This document shows, one piece after another, positions 51,000 to 60,113 of a stretch of 64,000 nt of DNA. Under the pieces are notes generated by a model. It searched no databases. It was given only the letters and a program-made list of their open reading frames with translations, and had not been told where the DNA came from. Numbering within the stretch: the first letter of the stretch is position 1; every line of letters begins with the position of its first letter. The stretch is from Verrucomicrobiota bacterium. GTDB taxonomy: Bacteria > Verrucomicrobiota > Kiritimatiellia > CAIQIC01 > JAGNIJ01. A program made the translations under genes and the position numbers. Location of the stretch: NCBI GenBank assembly GCA_022710725.1, contig JAKLGK010000001.1, positions 239,010 to 303,009 on the forward strand, written 5' to 3'.

Positions 51000-53318
51000 T
51001 CAGGCGCCGGGCTTCTTCGTTCCCTGCCAGATCAGGAACATGTCCGCGAACCGCTCCGGGGCCGGGATCAGGGATACCTTCGCGTCGTCCGAGCCGGCGC
51101 GCAGGCGGCCGAGCAGACCCTCCGCGTCGAACCACTGCTCCCACGGCATGATCCGGAGCCGGCCGAGGCACGCGGCGTTCTTGTCGATGATCGCAAACCG
51201 GCCGCCCGGCTTGAGCACGCGCATCAGCTCTGCGATCGCCCGCCCGACGTCGGGCGCGTGTTCCAGCGCCTCGACCATGAACGCGGCGTCGAACTCCGCG
51301 GCGCCGAACGGCAGGTTCAGCATGTCGCCGGTCACGCCCCGTATCCCCTCGGGCAGCAGCCGGACCAGGGTTTCGGAGAGGTCCAGCCCGACGTACTCGT
51401 GGTTCGGGCGGAGGTCGCGCAACGCCTGGAGGAACCGGCCCGCGCCGCACCCGATCTCGAGGACGCGCAGGCGCGAACCCGATTCCGGCAGCGCGCCGCA
51501 CAGCGCCTTGAACCGGAAATCCTCGGCCACCGGCTTGTTGTCCATCCAGCTCGGGAACTCCACCTCGAAGTGCCGGCGGATGCGCAGCACGATGGCGTCG
51601 ACGAAGAACTTCACCGCCCAGCAGGGCTCCGAGTCGCGGAAGTAGAGCGAGTCCTTCCCGTACGCGCCGAAGAAGCCGCCGGACGGGTTCTGGTTCTTGA
51701 GCATCCAGCCCAGCAGCCGGTCGCCGGTCTCCAGGTCGCCGAGCTTGAAGAAGATGCGCGCGAACTGCGCCTGGCCCGGCGAGCAGACCCAGCGCGCGCC
51801 GGCCGCGGCAGGCAGGCCGCCGTCGGGCCGGATCAGCGTCTTCACGTATGCCGCGGCTTCGCGCGCCTTCTCCGGCCGGCCCAGGTCGATCAGCGCTTCG
51901 ACGGCGTAACCGAAGAAGTGCGAGTTCGACGCGTAGCGGCGCGGGTCGAAGATCCGCTCGTAGTAATCCAGCGCCCGCCGCGCGCCCTCGACGAAGTCCG
52001 GCCGGTCCAGCCGCCGCCCGGCCTCGAGCAGCGGCTCGAGCGCGTAGAGGAAGATGTACGTCGGGATCTTGCCGTCGTACACGTCGGGGAAGGACCCGTC
52101 CTCGCGGAGCTGCGAAAGCATGTACCCGCCGGCCCGCCGGAGCCCCTCGCGGAACGGCTCCTCGTCCGCGAAGCACAGGAACCCGCGCATCACCTGGGCG
52201 GTGTCGAACACGTAGAGCTTGCCGTCGATGCTCGACACGGAACCGTCCGGCCCCAGCGCCTGAAGCATCGCCTCCGCCCAGCGCCGCGCGACCTGCGGCT
52301 CGCCGATCTGCAGCAGGGTCGGGATGTAGTAGCCGGTAACCTCGCGGTAGACCTCGCGCCGGCAGCTGGCGAAGTAGACGCCGCCGTCCTCGGAGTTGGC
52401 CCGGATCCATTCGCGGGCGCGCGCGATCGCCGCCTTGTAATCGGGCGGCGGGGCGGGTTTCCGGAACAGCCGCGCGACCTTGCCGCCGGCCCGGCGTAGC
52501 GCGTAGGCCGGGTCGTTCCGCAGGGCGCCCAGCCAGCAGCGGGCCGCGGCGGCGACATCGCGCCGGGCCCTGGCGGCCGCGGCGAGCATGTAGTAGCACT
52601 CCGCCTTCTGCCCCGGCGTGGCCCAACCCAGATGCGGCAGGTGCTTCTCCAGCATGCGCGGCCAGGTCCGCTCGATCTCCTTCTCGCGCGATGCGGTCAG
52701 CGACGAGCCGTGCTGGCGGTAGAGGAACAGGTCCTTGTGCAGCGGCGCGAGCTTGAAGCGCATGGAGACGCGCAGCCAGTAGTCGTAGTCCTCGGACAGG
52801 AAAAACTCCTCCGCGTAGTCGCCCACGGCCTCGCGGACGGCCCGCCGATAGAGGAAGCTCCAGCCGACCGGGTCGCGCTCAAGCAACGTCTCCGGCTCGG
52901 GCACGCGCCGCACGCGCAGCGGCCGGCCGTTCTCGTCCACGACCATGCTGTCCGTATAGACGAGGCCGACGTCCGAATGCGCGAGCAGGTAGGCGGCCAT
53001 CTCCGCCAGCGCTTCGGGGCGATAGGCATTGTCGTCGGAGATCCAGGTCAGGAACTCCCCGCGCGCCTGCGCGAAGCCGGTGTTGAGGGCGGCCGGCAGC
53101 TTGCGGTTGCGCTCGTGGCGGACGGAGCGGATGCGCGGGTCCTTCTGCGCCAGCGTCCGGATGAGGTCGGGCGTCGCGTCCGTGGAGCAGTCGTCCACGA
53201 TGATCAACTCCCACTCCCGCCAGGTCTGCGCGCGGCAGCTCTCCACGGCCTCGGCCAGGTATTTCGCGCCGTTGTACGTCGGCAGGACAATGGATATCAG
53301 GGGTTTCTTTTCCGTCAT
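51000..53318 (-). CDS. Three-domain fusion: GT2 transferase, alpha/alpha toroid, SAM methyltransferase
   Basis: A 772-residue protein. Residues ~1-230 are a GT2 transferase (ISIVLPTYNGAKYLAEAV, IIVDDCSTDATPDLI, WISDDNAYRPEAL, SEDYDYWLRVSM). Residues ~295-580 form a helical repeat region with toroid-like pattern (EVTGYYIPTLLQIG, DTAQVMRGFLCF, IPTYIFLYALEPLLEAGRR, CSPGQAQFARIFFKLGD), recalling C5-epimerase/lyase-type alpha/alpha barrels. Residues ~615-760 are a class I methyltransferase (VLEIGCGAGRFLQAL, EYVGLDLSETLV, FDAAFMVEALEHAPD). The start overlaps the wecB stop by ATGA. One polypeptide may add a sugar and then modify the product; the toroid could be a scaffold. The assignment of the middle domain is tentative. 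Confidence 0.83.
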   Translation of the reverse strand: MTEKKPLISIVLPTYNGAKYLAEAVESCRAQTWREWELIIVDDCSTDATPDLIRTLAQKDPRIRSVRHERNRKLPAALNTGFAQARGEFLTWISDDNAYRPEALAEMAAYLLAHSDVGLVYTDSMVVDENGRPLRVRRVPEPETLLERDPVGWSFLYRRAVREAVGDYAEEFFLSEDYDYWLRVSMRFKLAPLHKDLFLYRQHGSSLTASREKEIERTWPRMLEKHLPHLGWATPGQKAECYYMLAAAARARRDVAAAARCWLGALRNDPAYALRRAGGKVARLFRKPAPPPDYKAAIARAREWIRANSEDGGVYFASCRREVYREVTGYYIPTLLQIGEPQVARRWAEAMLQALGPDGSVSSIDGKLYVFDTAQVMRGFLCFADEEPFREGLRRAGGYMLSQLREDGSFPDVYDGKIPTYIFLYALEPLLEAGRRLDRPDFVEGARRALDYYERIFDPRRYASNSHFFGYAVEALIDLGRPEKAREAAAYVKTLIRPDGGLPAAAGARWVCSPGQAQFARIFFKLGDLETGDRLLGWMLKNQNPSGGFFGAYGKDSLYFRDSEPCWAVKFFVDAIVLRIRRHFEVEFPSWMDNKPVAEDFRFKALCGALPESGSRLRVLEIGCGAGRFLQALRDLRPNHEYVGLDLSETLVRLLPEGIRGVTGDMLNLPFGAAEFDAAFMVEALEHAPDVGRAIAELMRVLKPGGRFAIIDKNAACLGRLRIMPWEQWFDAEGLLGRLRAGSDDAKVSLIPAPERFADMFLIWQGTKKPGA

Positions 53319-54412
53319 GATCGCTCCTTCCGATCGCGCAAGATGGCGGCGACCCGATCCGCGGCATGGCCGTCGCCGAAGACGGCCGAGCCCGGCGCTT
53401 CCTCCGCGGAATCGGTCCAGGCCTGCTCCAGGGCCGCCCCGACGCGCGCGCCGTCGTTTCCGACCAACCGGGCGAGTCCGGACTCCACGGCCTCGGGCCG
53501 CTCCGTGACTTCGCGGAGCACGAGGACGCGTTTGCCGAGGGTCACGCCTTCCTCCTGCATCCCGCCGGAGTCGGTGAGCACCAGCCGGCAGGCCTTCATG
53601 GCGTGCAGCAGCGTCACGTAGTCCACGGGATCCGCGAGCCGGACGTTCTTCAGTCCGCCCAGTATCTCGGCCGCGGGGCCGCGCACGCCGGGGTTCGGAT
53701 GCACGGGATACCAGACCTGCGCGTCCGGATGGCGGGCCGCGAAATCGCGGACCGCCCGGAAGATGGCGCGGATGGGCTCGCCGAAGGATTCGCGACGGTG
53801 GCAGGTCATCAGCACGAACGGCCGGCCCGCGGGCACGGGCGGGGGCGGCGCCGGCGTCGTGGCCAGGATATGCCGCAGCGCGTCCACGATCGTGTTGCCC
53901 GTGACGAAAATCCTGTCCGCCTCCACGCCCTCGCGCCGCAGGTTTTTCACGGCGCCCGGCGTCGGCGCGAAGTGCCAGCGCGCGCCCACGGCCGCCACGC
54001 GCCGGTTGTATTCCTCCGGCCAGGGGGCCTGGAGGTCGAAGCTCCGCAGCCCGGCCTCGACATGCCCGAACGGGATGCCCGCGAAGAAGCAGGCCATCGC
54101 CGTCGCCATGACGGTCGTCGTATCGCCCTGCGCCAGCACGGCATCCGGCCGATGCGTCGCGAGGTGTTCGCCGAGCCCCGCCAGCACCCGGCCGGTCAGT
54201 TCGCCCACCGCCTGGTCCGGCCGCATGAGGTCAAGGTCCACGTCCGCGCGCAGGCCGAACATCGCGAGCGCCTGATCGAGCATCTCCCGGTGCTGGGCCG
54301 TCGCCAGAACCGTCGCGTCGAACGACGGATCGCCGCGGAGGGCAAGGATCACGGGGGCCATCTTGATGACCTCCGGCCGGGTGCCGACGACACAGGTGAC
54401 TTTCCGCTTCAT
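53315..54412 (-). CDS. wecB: UDP-N-acetylglucosamine 2-epimerase (non-hydrolysing)
   Basis: A 365-residue enzyme interconverting UDP-GlcNAc and UDP-ManNAc. The start VTCVVGTRPEVIKMAPVI, AQGDTTTVMATAMACFF, GHVEAGLRS, HRRESFG and LTDSGGMQEEGVTLGKRVLVLR are diagnostic, with catalytic acidic and His residues in these blocks. Length is normal. It supplies ManNAc for the polymer or for a nonulosonic acid route. It lies 21 bp after asnB copy 2. Confidence 0.95.
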   Translation of the reverse strand: MKRKVTCVVGTRPEVIKMAPVILALRGDPSFDATVLATAQHREMLDQALAMFGLRADVDLDLMRPDQAVGELTGRVLAGLGEHLATHRPDAVLAQGDTTTVMATAMACFFAGIPFGHVEAGLRSFDLQAPWPEEYNRRVAAVGARWHFAPTPGAVKNLRREGVEADRIFVTGNTIVDALRHILATTPAPPPPVPAGRPFVLMTCHRRESFGEPIRAIFRAVRDFAARHPDAQVWYPVHPNPGVRGPAAEILGGLKNVRLADPVDYVTLLHAMKACRLVLTDSGGMQEEGVTLGKRVLVLREVTERPEAVESGLARLVGNDGARVGAALEQAWTDSAEEAPGSAVFGDGHAADRVAAILRDRKERS

Positions 54413-54433
54413 GGCAGGCGTCCCCTTCTCGAT

Positions 54434-56323
54434 TCAGGGCAGGTATCGCTGGCGCCAGTGCTGGAACGCGAACAGCGCCCAGATCACCTTCCGGTGGTCG
54501 CGCCGGTCGCTGAAATGCTCGTCCAGCAGTTGACGCACGGTTTTCGGATCAAAGAGCGCGTCCCGCGCGAGCCGGTCCGGCGCGCACAACTCCTCGACCC
54601 GCGGCCGCAGGTCGCGCTGGAGCCACGCGGCGACGGGCATCATGAAGCCAGCCTTGCGGCGCTGGACGATCCGTTCCGGCAGCAGCCCGCGCGCCGCGCG
54701 CTTGAGCAGGTGCTTGGTCGTGAAGCCACGGAGCTTGTATTCCATGGGCAGCCCCGCCGCGTACTCCACCACGGCCGGGTCCAGGTACGGCACGCGCACC
54801 TCGAGCGAGTGGGCCATGCTCGCGCGGTCCACCTTCACCAGGATGTCGTCCTGCAGGTACAGCTTCGCGGCCAGGTACAGGATGCGCTCGAAGCCGCCGA
54901 TCAGCCCGGACTGGCGCACGTAGCGATGCACGTCCTCGAAGGGATCGCGCCGCCGCAGGGCTTCCCGCGCGTCCGCCGAGAGGAGACCGTTCTTCTGCTC
55001 GTTGCCGCAGCACCCGAGCCAGACCAGGAACCGGACCTCCGGCGAGATCCCCGCGCCCTTGAAGAACTGCTGCGCCAGGAACTCGAGGCTGGCGTACCGG
55101 TGCGACACCGGGATGTGCCGCGCGGCCCGCGTCAGCGCGTCGCGCCAGGCCATCGGCAGAAACGACAGCCGCTCGACGAGCCGGTGCGCCTGGAATGCCG
55201 GGTACCCGGCGAACAGCTCGTCGCCCCCGTCGCCGCCCAGCACCACCTTCACCTCCCGCGCCGCGAACTGCGCCAGCAGGGAGGTCGGCAGAATGGAGGC
55301 GTCCGCCAGCGGCTCGTCCATCCGGTCGAGGACCCCCGGCAGCAGGTCCAGCGCGCGGCGGAGGGACAGCACCTCCGCGCGGTGCTCCACGCCGCACGCC
55401 CGGGCCACCTCCCGGGCGAAGGGCGACTCGTCGTAGCTGGCCTCCTCGAATCCGATGGAAAACGTGCGGATCGGCCGCGACGACTCCGCGGCGGCCAGCG
55501 CCGTGACCAGGCTCGAATCCAGCCCGCCGCTCAAGAACACGCCCACCGGCACGTCCGCGCGCAAGTGCTGCCGCACGGCGTCCCGCAGCAGGACCCGCAG
55601 GTCGGCCGCGCACTCGTCCGCGGAGCGGCTGCTCACCGGCCGGTCGCGGAGCGGGATATCCCAGTACGACGCCATGCGCGGCGCGGCCCCGTCGAACTCC
55701 ATGCGCGTCCCGGGCTCGAGCTTGTGGACGCCCTCGAAAATCGTGTGCGGCGCGGGGATGTAGCCGTACGTGAGGTACTTGCTCACGGACAGCAGGTCCA
55801 GCCGCCGCGCCACGCCGGGGTGCCGCAGCAGGGCCTTCAGCTCCGACGCGAAGACCAGCTCGCCGGCGACCTGGGTCCAGTAGAGCGGCTTGATGCCCAT
55901 CCGGTCGCGCGCGAGGTGGAGCGTCCGCGCCTCGCGATCCCACAGCGCGAAGGCGAACATGCCGCTGAAATCCTTCAGCGCCTCAGGCCCCTTCCTCGCC
56001 CAACCCTGGAGCAGCGCCTCCGTGTCCGACGCGGTCCGGAACGCGGTCCCTTCCCGCTCCAGGTCGGCGCGCAGCTCGAGGTAGTTGTAGATCTCGCCGT
56101 TGTACGTCACCGTGTACCGGCCGTCGGCCGTGCTCATCGGCTGGGCGCCGCCTTCGAGGTCGATGATGCTCAACCGCCGGTGGCCCAGCGCGATCGCGCC
56201 GTCGCGATGAAACCCCTCGCCGTCGGGCCCGCGCTTCTCCAGCGTCCGCGCCATGTCCCGCAGGACGGCCTCCGGGTCAGCCGGACCGGACCGAAACATC
56301 GTGAATCCCGCGATTCCGCACAT
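54434..56323 (-). CDS. asnB: Asparagine synthase (glutamine-hydrolysing) family, copy 2
   Basis: A 629-residue amidotransferase. MCGIAGF gives the Cys2 nucleophile, and RRLSIIDLEGGAQPM and NGEIYNYLEL mark the glutaminase domain. The pyrophosphate loop FLSGGLDSSLVTAL (near 264) and LGGDGGDELFAGYPAF mark the synthetase domain. RKAGFMMPVAAWLQRDLR near the C-terminus is typical of polysaccharide-associated copies. It differs clearly from copy 1 at 30510, so the two probably modify different acceptors. The first 47 bp overlap the end of the upstream GT9 gene. Confidence 0.9.
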   Translation of the reverse strand: MCGIAGFTMFRSGPADPEAVLRDMARTLEKRGPDGEGFHRDGAIALGHRRLSIIDLEGGAQPMSTADGRYTVTYNGEIYNYLELRADLEREGTAFRTASDTEALLQGWARKGPEALKDFSGMFAFALWDREARTLHLARDRMGIKPLYWTQVAGELVFASELKALLRHPGVARRLDLLSVSKYLTYGYIPAPHTIFEGVHKLEPGTRMEFDGAAPRMASYWDIPLRDRPVSSRSADECAADLRVLLRDAVRQHLRADVPVGVFLSGGLDSSLVTALAAAESSRPIRTFSIGFEEASYDESPFAREVARACGVEHRAEVLSLRRALDLLPGVLDRMDEPLADASILPTSLLAQFAAREVKVVLGGDGGDELFAGYPAFQAHRLVERLSFLPMAWRDALTRAARHIPVSHRYASLEFLAQQFFKGAGISPEVRFLVWLGCCGNEQKNGLLSADAREALRRRDPFEDVHRYVRQSGLIGGFERILYLAAKLYLQDDILVKVDRASMAHSLEVRVPYLDPAVVEYAAGLPMEYKLRGFTTKHLLKRAARGLLPERIVQRRKAGFMMPVAAWLQRDLRPRVEELCAPDRLARDALFDPKTVRQLLDEHFSDRRDHRKVIWALFAFQHWRQRYLP

Positions 56324-57719
56324 GGCTTGTGTCCCGCAGCATCGCTTCCGCGGCGTCCGCCGCCGCGTCCACCGAAAGGCTCTTCATGCACGACCGGTCG
56401 TCGTGGCAGGCCGCGCGGGGATGAAACGGGTGGCAGTCGAAGCAGAGCTTCGGCGCTTGCAGCACCCGGTGCGGCCCGCCCTCCGGCGGCCCCCACTGCG
56501 GCCGGCTGGTCGGCCCGAACAGGCACAACGCCGGGGTGCCCGCGGCCACGGCGAAGTGCGCCGGCGCGCTGTCGTTCCCGATCAGCAGATCCGACTCCGC
56601 GAGGAGCGCCGCCATCTGGTCCAGCGTAGTCTGCCCCGCTAGGTTGAGCGCCGGCTGCCGCATCCGGCTTTTCATTTGCTCCGCTAGCTCGCGTTCGCCG
56701 GGGCTGCCGAGAATCAGGATGGATGCCTTCTGCCGCTCGGCCAGACGGTCGGCCAGTTCCGCGAAGCGCTCCACGGGCCACAGCTTGCCGGGCCAGCCCG
56801 CGCCGGGCGCGACGGCAACCACCGGGGCGCGGAGCCCGGCCTCGGCCAGCCGGCGGGCGGCCTCGGCCCGCTCCCCGTCCGAGAGCCAGTATTCCAACTC
56901 CGCGCGCGGGGCCTGCACACCGATCAGCGGCAGCAGGTCCGCGATCCGTTGCGCCTCGTATTTCCGGCTGGTGTAGGGCTGGGTGCGCGCCTCGCTGAAG
57001 GGGTGCCACAGGCCCGCGTCGTGCGCCGCGCCGACCCACCGGGCCGGGCGCACGGCCTGAATCATGCACACCTCCACCAGGCTGGTCACCGACGTGGAGA
57101 ACAACCAGTCGTAACGCCTTCGCCGGAGACGCCAGAAGAAAGCCGCCTCCCCCGCCAGGCTCAAGCCGCGGTCCCCTCGGCCGCGGTTGAACAGGACCAG
57201 GCGCGGCGCGTACGGCACGGACTCCGCGACGTACGGGATCTTCCGGACCAGCGCGTCGCACCACGGCCCGGCCACGAGGTCCAGCGCCCAGCCCGGCCGC
57301 TGCTCCCGCAGCGCGCGTAGCGACGGCCCGATGTGCAGCGCGTCGCCGACGTGCGCCAGCTTGACGACGAGGACCCGGGCGCGATCCCCCGGCTCCGCGG
57401 CCGGGCGGTCCGCCGCCGCCACATTGACCACGTCGAACAGCTCGAGCAGGAAAACATAGCGCCAGACGTTCAGCGGCGGCTCGTAGCTCATCGCCGGCCA
57501 CCACGCCTCGCGCACGGGGCGCAGGCCGTGCGCGACGAACTTCCCCCATCGCCGGAACGACGCCCGCCACATCGCGGGCAGCCGCCGCGCCGCCTCCCGG
57601 CCGCGCGCCAGCCGCACGATGGCCGCGACCAGCAGCGCCGGCGCAAGCAGGACGAGCAGCGCCGCGAAGGCGACGCCCTCCGCCCGGCGCAGGATGAAAC
57701 TCAACGAGGCGCGCGTCAC
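56277..57719 (-). CDS. Family 9 glycosyltransferase (heptosyltransferase-like) with N-terminal membrane segment
   Basis: A 480-residue protein. An unusual N-terminal extension carries a hydrophobic stretch (residues ~17-37), then a GT9 domain: RVLVVKLAHVGDALHIGPSLRAL, VAVAPGAGWPGKLWPVERFAELA and the donor block LLIGNDSAPAHFAVAAGTPALCLFGPT (near 375-398). GT9 enzymes move ADP-heptose or related sugars to lipid A-core. The C-terminal HPRAACHDDRSCM, with several Cys, is typical. The start is GTG at 57719, overlapping the FkbM stop (GTGA). The extension may tether it to the membrane. Confidence 0.88.
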   Translation of the reverse strand: MTRASLSFILRRAEGVAFAALLVLLAPALLVAAIVRLARGREAARRLPAMWRASFRRWGKFVAHGLRPVREAWWPAMSYEPPLNVWRYVFLLELFDVVNVAAADRPAAEPGDRARVLVVKLAHVGDALHIGPSLRALREQRPGWALDLVAGPWCDALVRKIPYVAESVPYAPRLVLFNRGRGDRGLSLAGEAAFFWRLRRRRYDWLFSTSVTSLVEVCMIQAVRPARWVGAAHDAGLWHPFSEARTQPYTSRKYEAQRIADLLPLIGVQAPRAELEYWLSDGERAEAARRLAEAGLRAPVVAVAPGAGWPGKLWPVERFAELADRLAERQKASILILGSPGERELAEQMKSRMRQPALNLAGQTTLDQMAALLAESDLLIGNDSAPAHFAVAAGTPALCLFGPTSRPQWGPPEGGPHRVLQAPKLCFDCHPFHPRAACHDDRSCMKSLSVDAAADAAEAMLRDTSHVRNRGIHDVSVRSG

Positions 57720-58855
57720 GGGCAGATCGCGTACAAGATCGTCTCGTTGCCCCAGGAGCCGTGGTGGCCCAGGTAGTAGCGGTAGGAGGGCTGAACGCGG
57801 CTGATCAGCGCGGGCACGTCGGCCAGGTCGTCGCGGCCCTGCTGCTTGTGGTACACGCTGATCTGCAGCCTGGGCTTGAAGCGGCGGATGGTCTCGACGG
57901 CGCCCTGCAGGATCGGCATCTCGTAGCCCTCGGTGTCCAGCTTGAGCAGGTCCACGCGCGCCAGTTTGTTTTCCTCGACGAACTTGTCCACGGGCGCCAC
58001 CCGCACGGGGATCCCGCCCGTTTCGCCGGGGCGCGCGATGTGAGACAGGCCGCCCTTCTGGCTCACGAACCGGACCTCCGCCTCCGTCTCGCCGAGGGCC
58101 ATCGGCACGGTGGTGATGTTGGAGCGGCCGATGAACAGCCCGCGCAGCGTCTCGAGGTTCATGGGATCGGGCTCGAAGGCGAACACGCGTCCAGACGCGC
58201 CGACCTGGTTGGAGTACATGATCGAGGTCCCGCCGTCCTCGGCGCCGACATCGAGGATCGTGTCGCCCGGCGCCGCCCGCACCACGGGATGCCCGTACTG
58301 GGGATAGGAGGCCAGCCGGAGGAACAGGAAGGATCCCGTCTGCCGGTGGCGCACCACCGAGGCGAGGGTCAGCGCGGAGTCCTCGTCCTGCAGCCGCTCG
58401 AAAAGGGCGTGCAGCGGCGCGGAGTACTTCTCCAGGAAATCCGTTTCGCGGCGGAATCGCTCGTCGTAGGCGGGGTCGTCAAAGAGCATGACGCGGCGGA
58501 ACCCGCCCTGGGCCAGCCGCTGGCTCTGCCACACCTCGTAGCCGGGCGGGGCGTAGGCGACCAGCGCCGGCTCGGAGGCCGGATCCAGGTCATCGAGCAG
58601 GCACAGGCGGATGCCGAGGCCCCGCAGCGCGGAACGCAGGAGCATCTTCGCGCGATACCGGCTCTGCCAGAAATCGTCCGGCAAAATGAACCTCGATACG
58701 CGCAGGCCGTGCCGCGCCTTGAACAGGCGGCGGATCGTTCGCACGTCGTCGGCCCGGCAGAACACGTGAAGGGGTTTTTCCCGGTTCCAGCCTTCCGGGA
58801 AAAGGGTCCGGTACATGGGCGCGGCGGCGACGGCTTCCTTGAGTGTAGCAGTCAT
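57716..58855 (-). CDS. FkbM-family methyltransferase
   Basis: A 379-residue protein. The C-terminal ~190 residues are the FkbM domain (SAM motif DTILDVGAEDGGTSIMYSNQ near 200, FAFEPDPMNLETLRG, DLLKLDTEGYEMPILQGA). The N-terminal ~180 residues are a separate domain of unknown role (LHVFCRADDVRTIRRLFK, RVMLFDDPAYDERFRRE). It probably O-methylates a sugar of the polymer. The ATG at 58855 fits; the frame is open far upstream but antisense to the polysialyltransferase-like gene. Coupled to the GT9 gene. Confidence 0.88.
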   Translation of the reverse strand: MTATLKEAVAAAPMYRTLFPEGWNREKPLHVFCRADDVRTIRRLFKARHGLRVSRFILPDDFWQSRYRAKMLLRSALRGLGIRLCLLDDLDPASEPALVAYAPPGYEVWQSQRLAQGGFRRVMLFDDPAYDERFRRETDFLEKYSAPLHALFERLQDEDSALTLASVVRHRQTGSFLFLRLASYPQYGHPVVRAAPGDTILDVGAEDGGTSIMYSNQVGASGRVFAFEPDPMNLETLRGLFIGRSNITTVPMALGETEAEVRFVSQKGGLSHIARPGETGGIPVRVAPVDKFVEENKLARVDLLKLDTEGYEMPILQGAVETIRRFKPRLQISVYHKQQGRDDLADVPALISRVQPSYRYYLGHHGSWGNETILYAICP

Positions 58856-58881
58856 GGCATATCCCTGTGTTTTCGGCGAAG

Positions 58882-60039
58882 CTACTCCTGCGCCCGGGCG
58901 GCGGGCAATTGGTCGAGGCCCGGCAGGGTGCGCAGAAACAGCCTGGCCAGTTCCGAATCGCTTCTCTTCCGCCAGCAATCGATCGATATCCGATCTGCCG
59001 CCGTGAAGGCCGGGTAGCCGTACAAGCCGCCGAGGAGCAGCAGCGAGGTCGACGACACGGAAACCACGGCGGCCAGGTCCCAGCCGGCGACGAGGCATTC
59101 CACGGGGATCTGCTGGCGGACGCGCAGGATCTGCAGCCGGTCCCCGGCCAGGTCCTGCTTCAGCCGCGGCGCCAGCGGCGTGATCTCGCGGGGATGCTCC
59201 TTCCACAGGATGGAATAACCCTTGTCCAGGATCTCCGAGACGGCCGCCCGGTAGAGGGCGTACTCGTTCTCCGCGGTCAGGAAGATGTCCGCGAACGGCT
59301 GCGGGAGGAAAAGGACCGCGGATTCCCCCGGCCGCTTCGGCGGCTGCCGGCACTGCGCCGGGTCGAACAGCGGCGCGAGAGCCTGCAATCGGCCCCGCAG
59401 CGACTCGCTTTCCACGTGCACGACGGGGACGCCCGACAGGTAGGCCGGCAGCTCGACCTGCCGCGCGAGATAGGAATACATGCGAACGACCCGCGCGCGG
59501 TCCCGGACGCACAGGCCTTCCATGCCGAGGCATTCGGACGTTCGCCCCCAGTGGCTCCACTCCCGGCGGAGCCCGCCGGGCCAGCCCGCCGGCTTCAGCT
59601 GCTTCAGGCGCGCCCGCCCGCACAGGACCTCCTGCGGGATGAACTCCTCCGCGCCATCCTCGAACAGGACCACGCGCGCCCCGGGGAACGCGTACAGGAT
59701 CAGCTTGGTGGCCTCCAGCCCCAGCTTGGACACCCAGATCTCGTCCGGGTCCGCGCCCAATCGCTCGCGCAGCACGTCCCGGGCGATCGGCGCGAAGCGG
59801 CGCGTCGGGAAATGCGACACCAGGACATCCTCCGCCCACTCGATCGCGCGCCAGCTCCAGAGGCAGCGCGCCGCCTCCTGCATGGCGCGGGCGAGGTCGG
59901 TGTACCGGCCGTTCGCGAAGAAGACGAGGACGTCCTCGTGCTCCTCCGTCGAACCGCGATCCCGGACGCGATCCTGGGTCAGCGCGGCGGCGGCGTTAAC
60001 GAGCTGGCCCAGCCCCGGGGCGAATACAAGTCGTTTCAT
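58882..60039 (-). CDS. Polysialyltransferase-family (GT52-like) protein
   Basis: A 385-residue protein resembling the alpha-2,8-polysialyltransferase family. Indicators are ARVVLFEDGAEEFIP, FLPQPFADIFLTAENEYALYR, the donor-site HP motif ILWKEHPREITPL (near 280) and the phosphate-binding SS motif AVVSVSSTSLLLLGG (near 325). These are the two motif types used to bind CMP-sugars. It suggests a sialic-acid-like or Kdo-like residue. A frameshifted alternative upstream of ATG 60039 is not needed. Family assignment is moderately confident; substrate is inference. Confidence 0.7.
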   Translation of the reverse strand: MKRLVFAPGLGQLVNAAAALTQDRVRDRGSTEEHEDVLVFFANGRYTDLARAMQEAARCLWSWRAIEWAEDVLVSHFPTRRFAPIARDVLRERLGADPDEIWVSKLGLEATKLILYAFPGARVVLFEDGAEEFIPQEVLCGRARLKQLKPAGWPGGLRREWSHWGRTSECLGMEGLCVRDRARVVRMYSYLARQVELPAYLSGVPVVHVESESLRGRLQALAPLFDPAQCRQPPKRPGESAVLFLPQPFADIFLTAENEYALYRAAVSEILDKGYSILWKEHPREITPLAPRLKQDLAGDRLQILRVRQQIPVECLVAGWDLAAVVSVSSTSLLLLGGLYGYPAFTAADRISIDCWRKRSDSELARLFLRTLPGLDQLPAARAQE

Positions 60040-60113
60040 GGTATCGAGTTCAACGGGTAGGGCGGCTTGGCCCAAGCCGCCGTGGCGCGTTCCGCGAACG
60101 CGCCCTACTTTTC

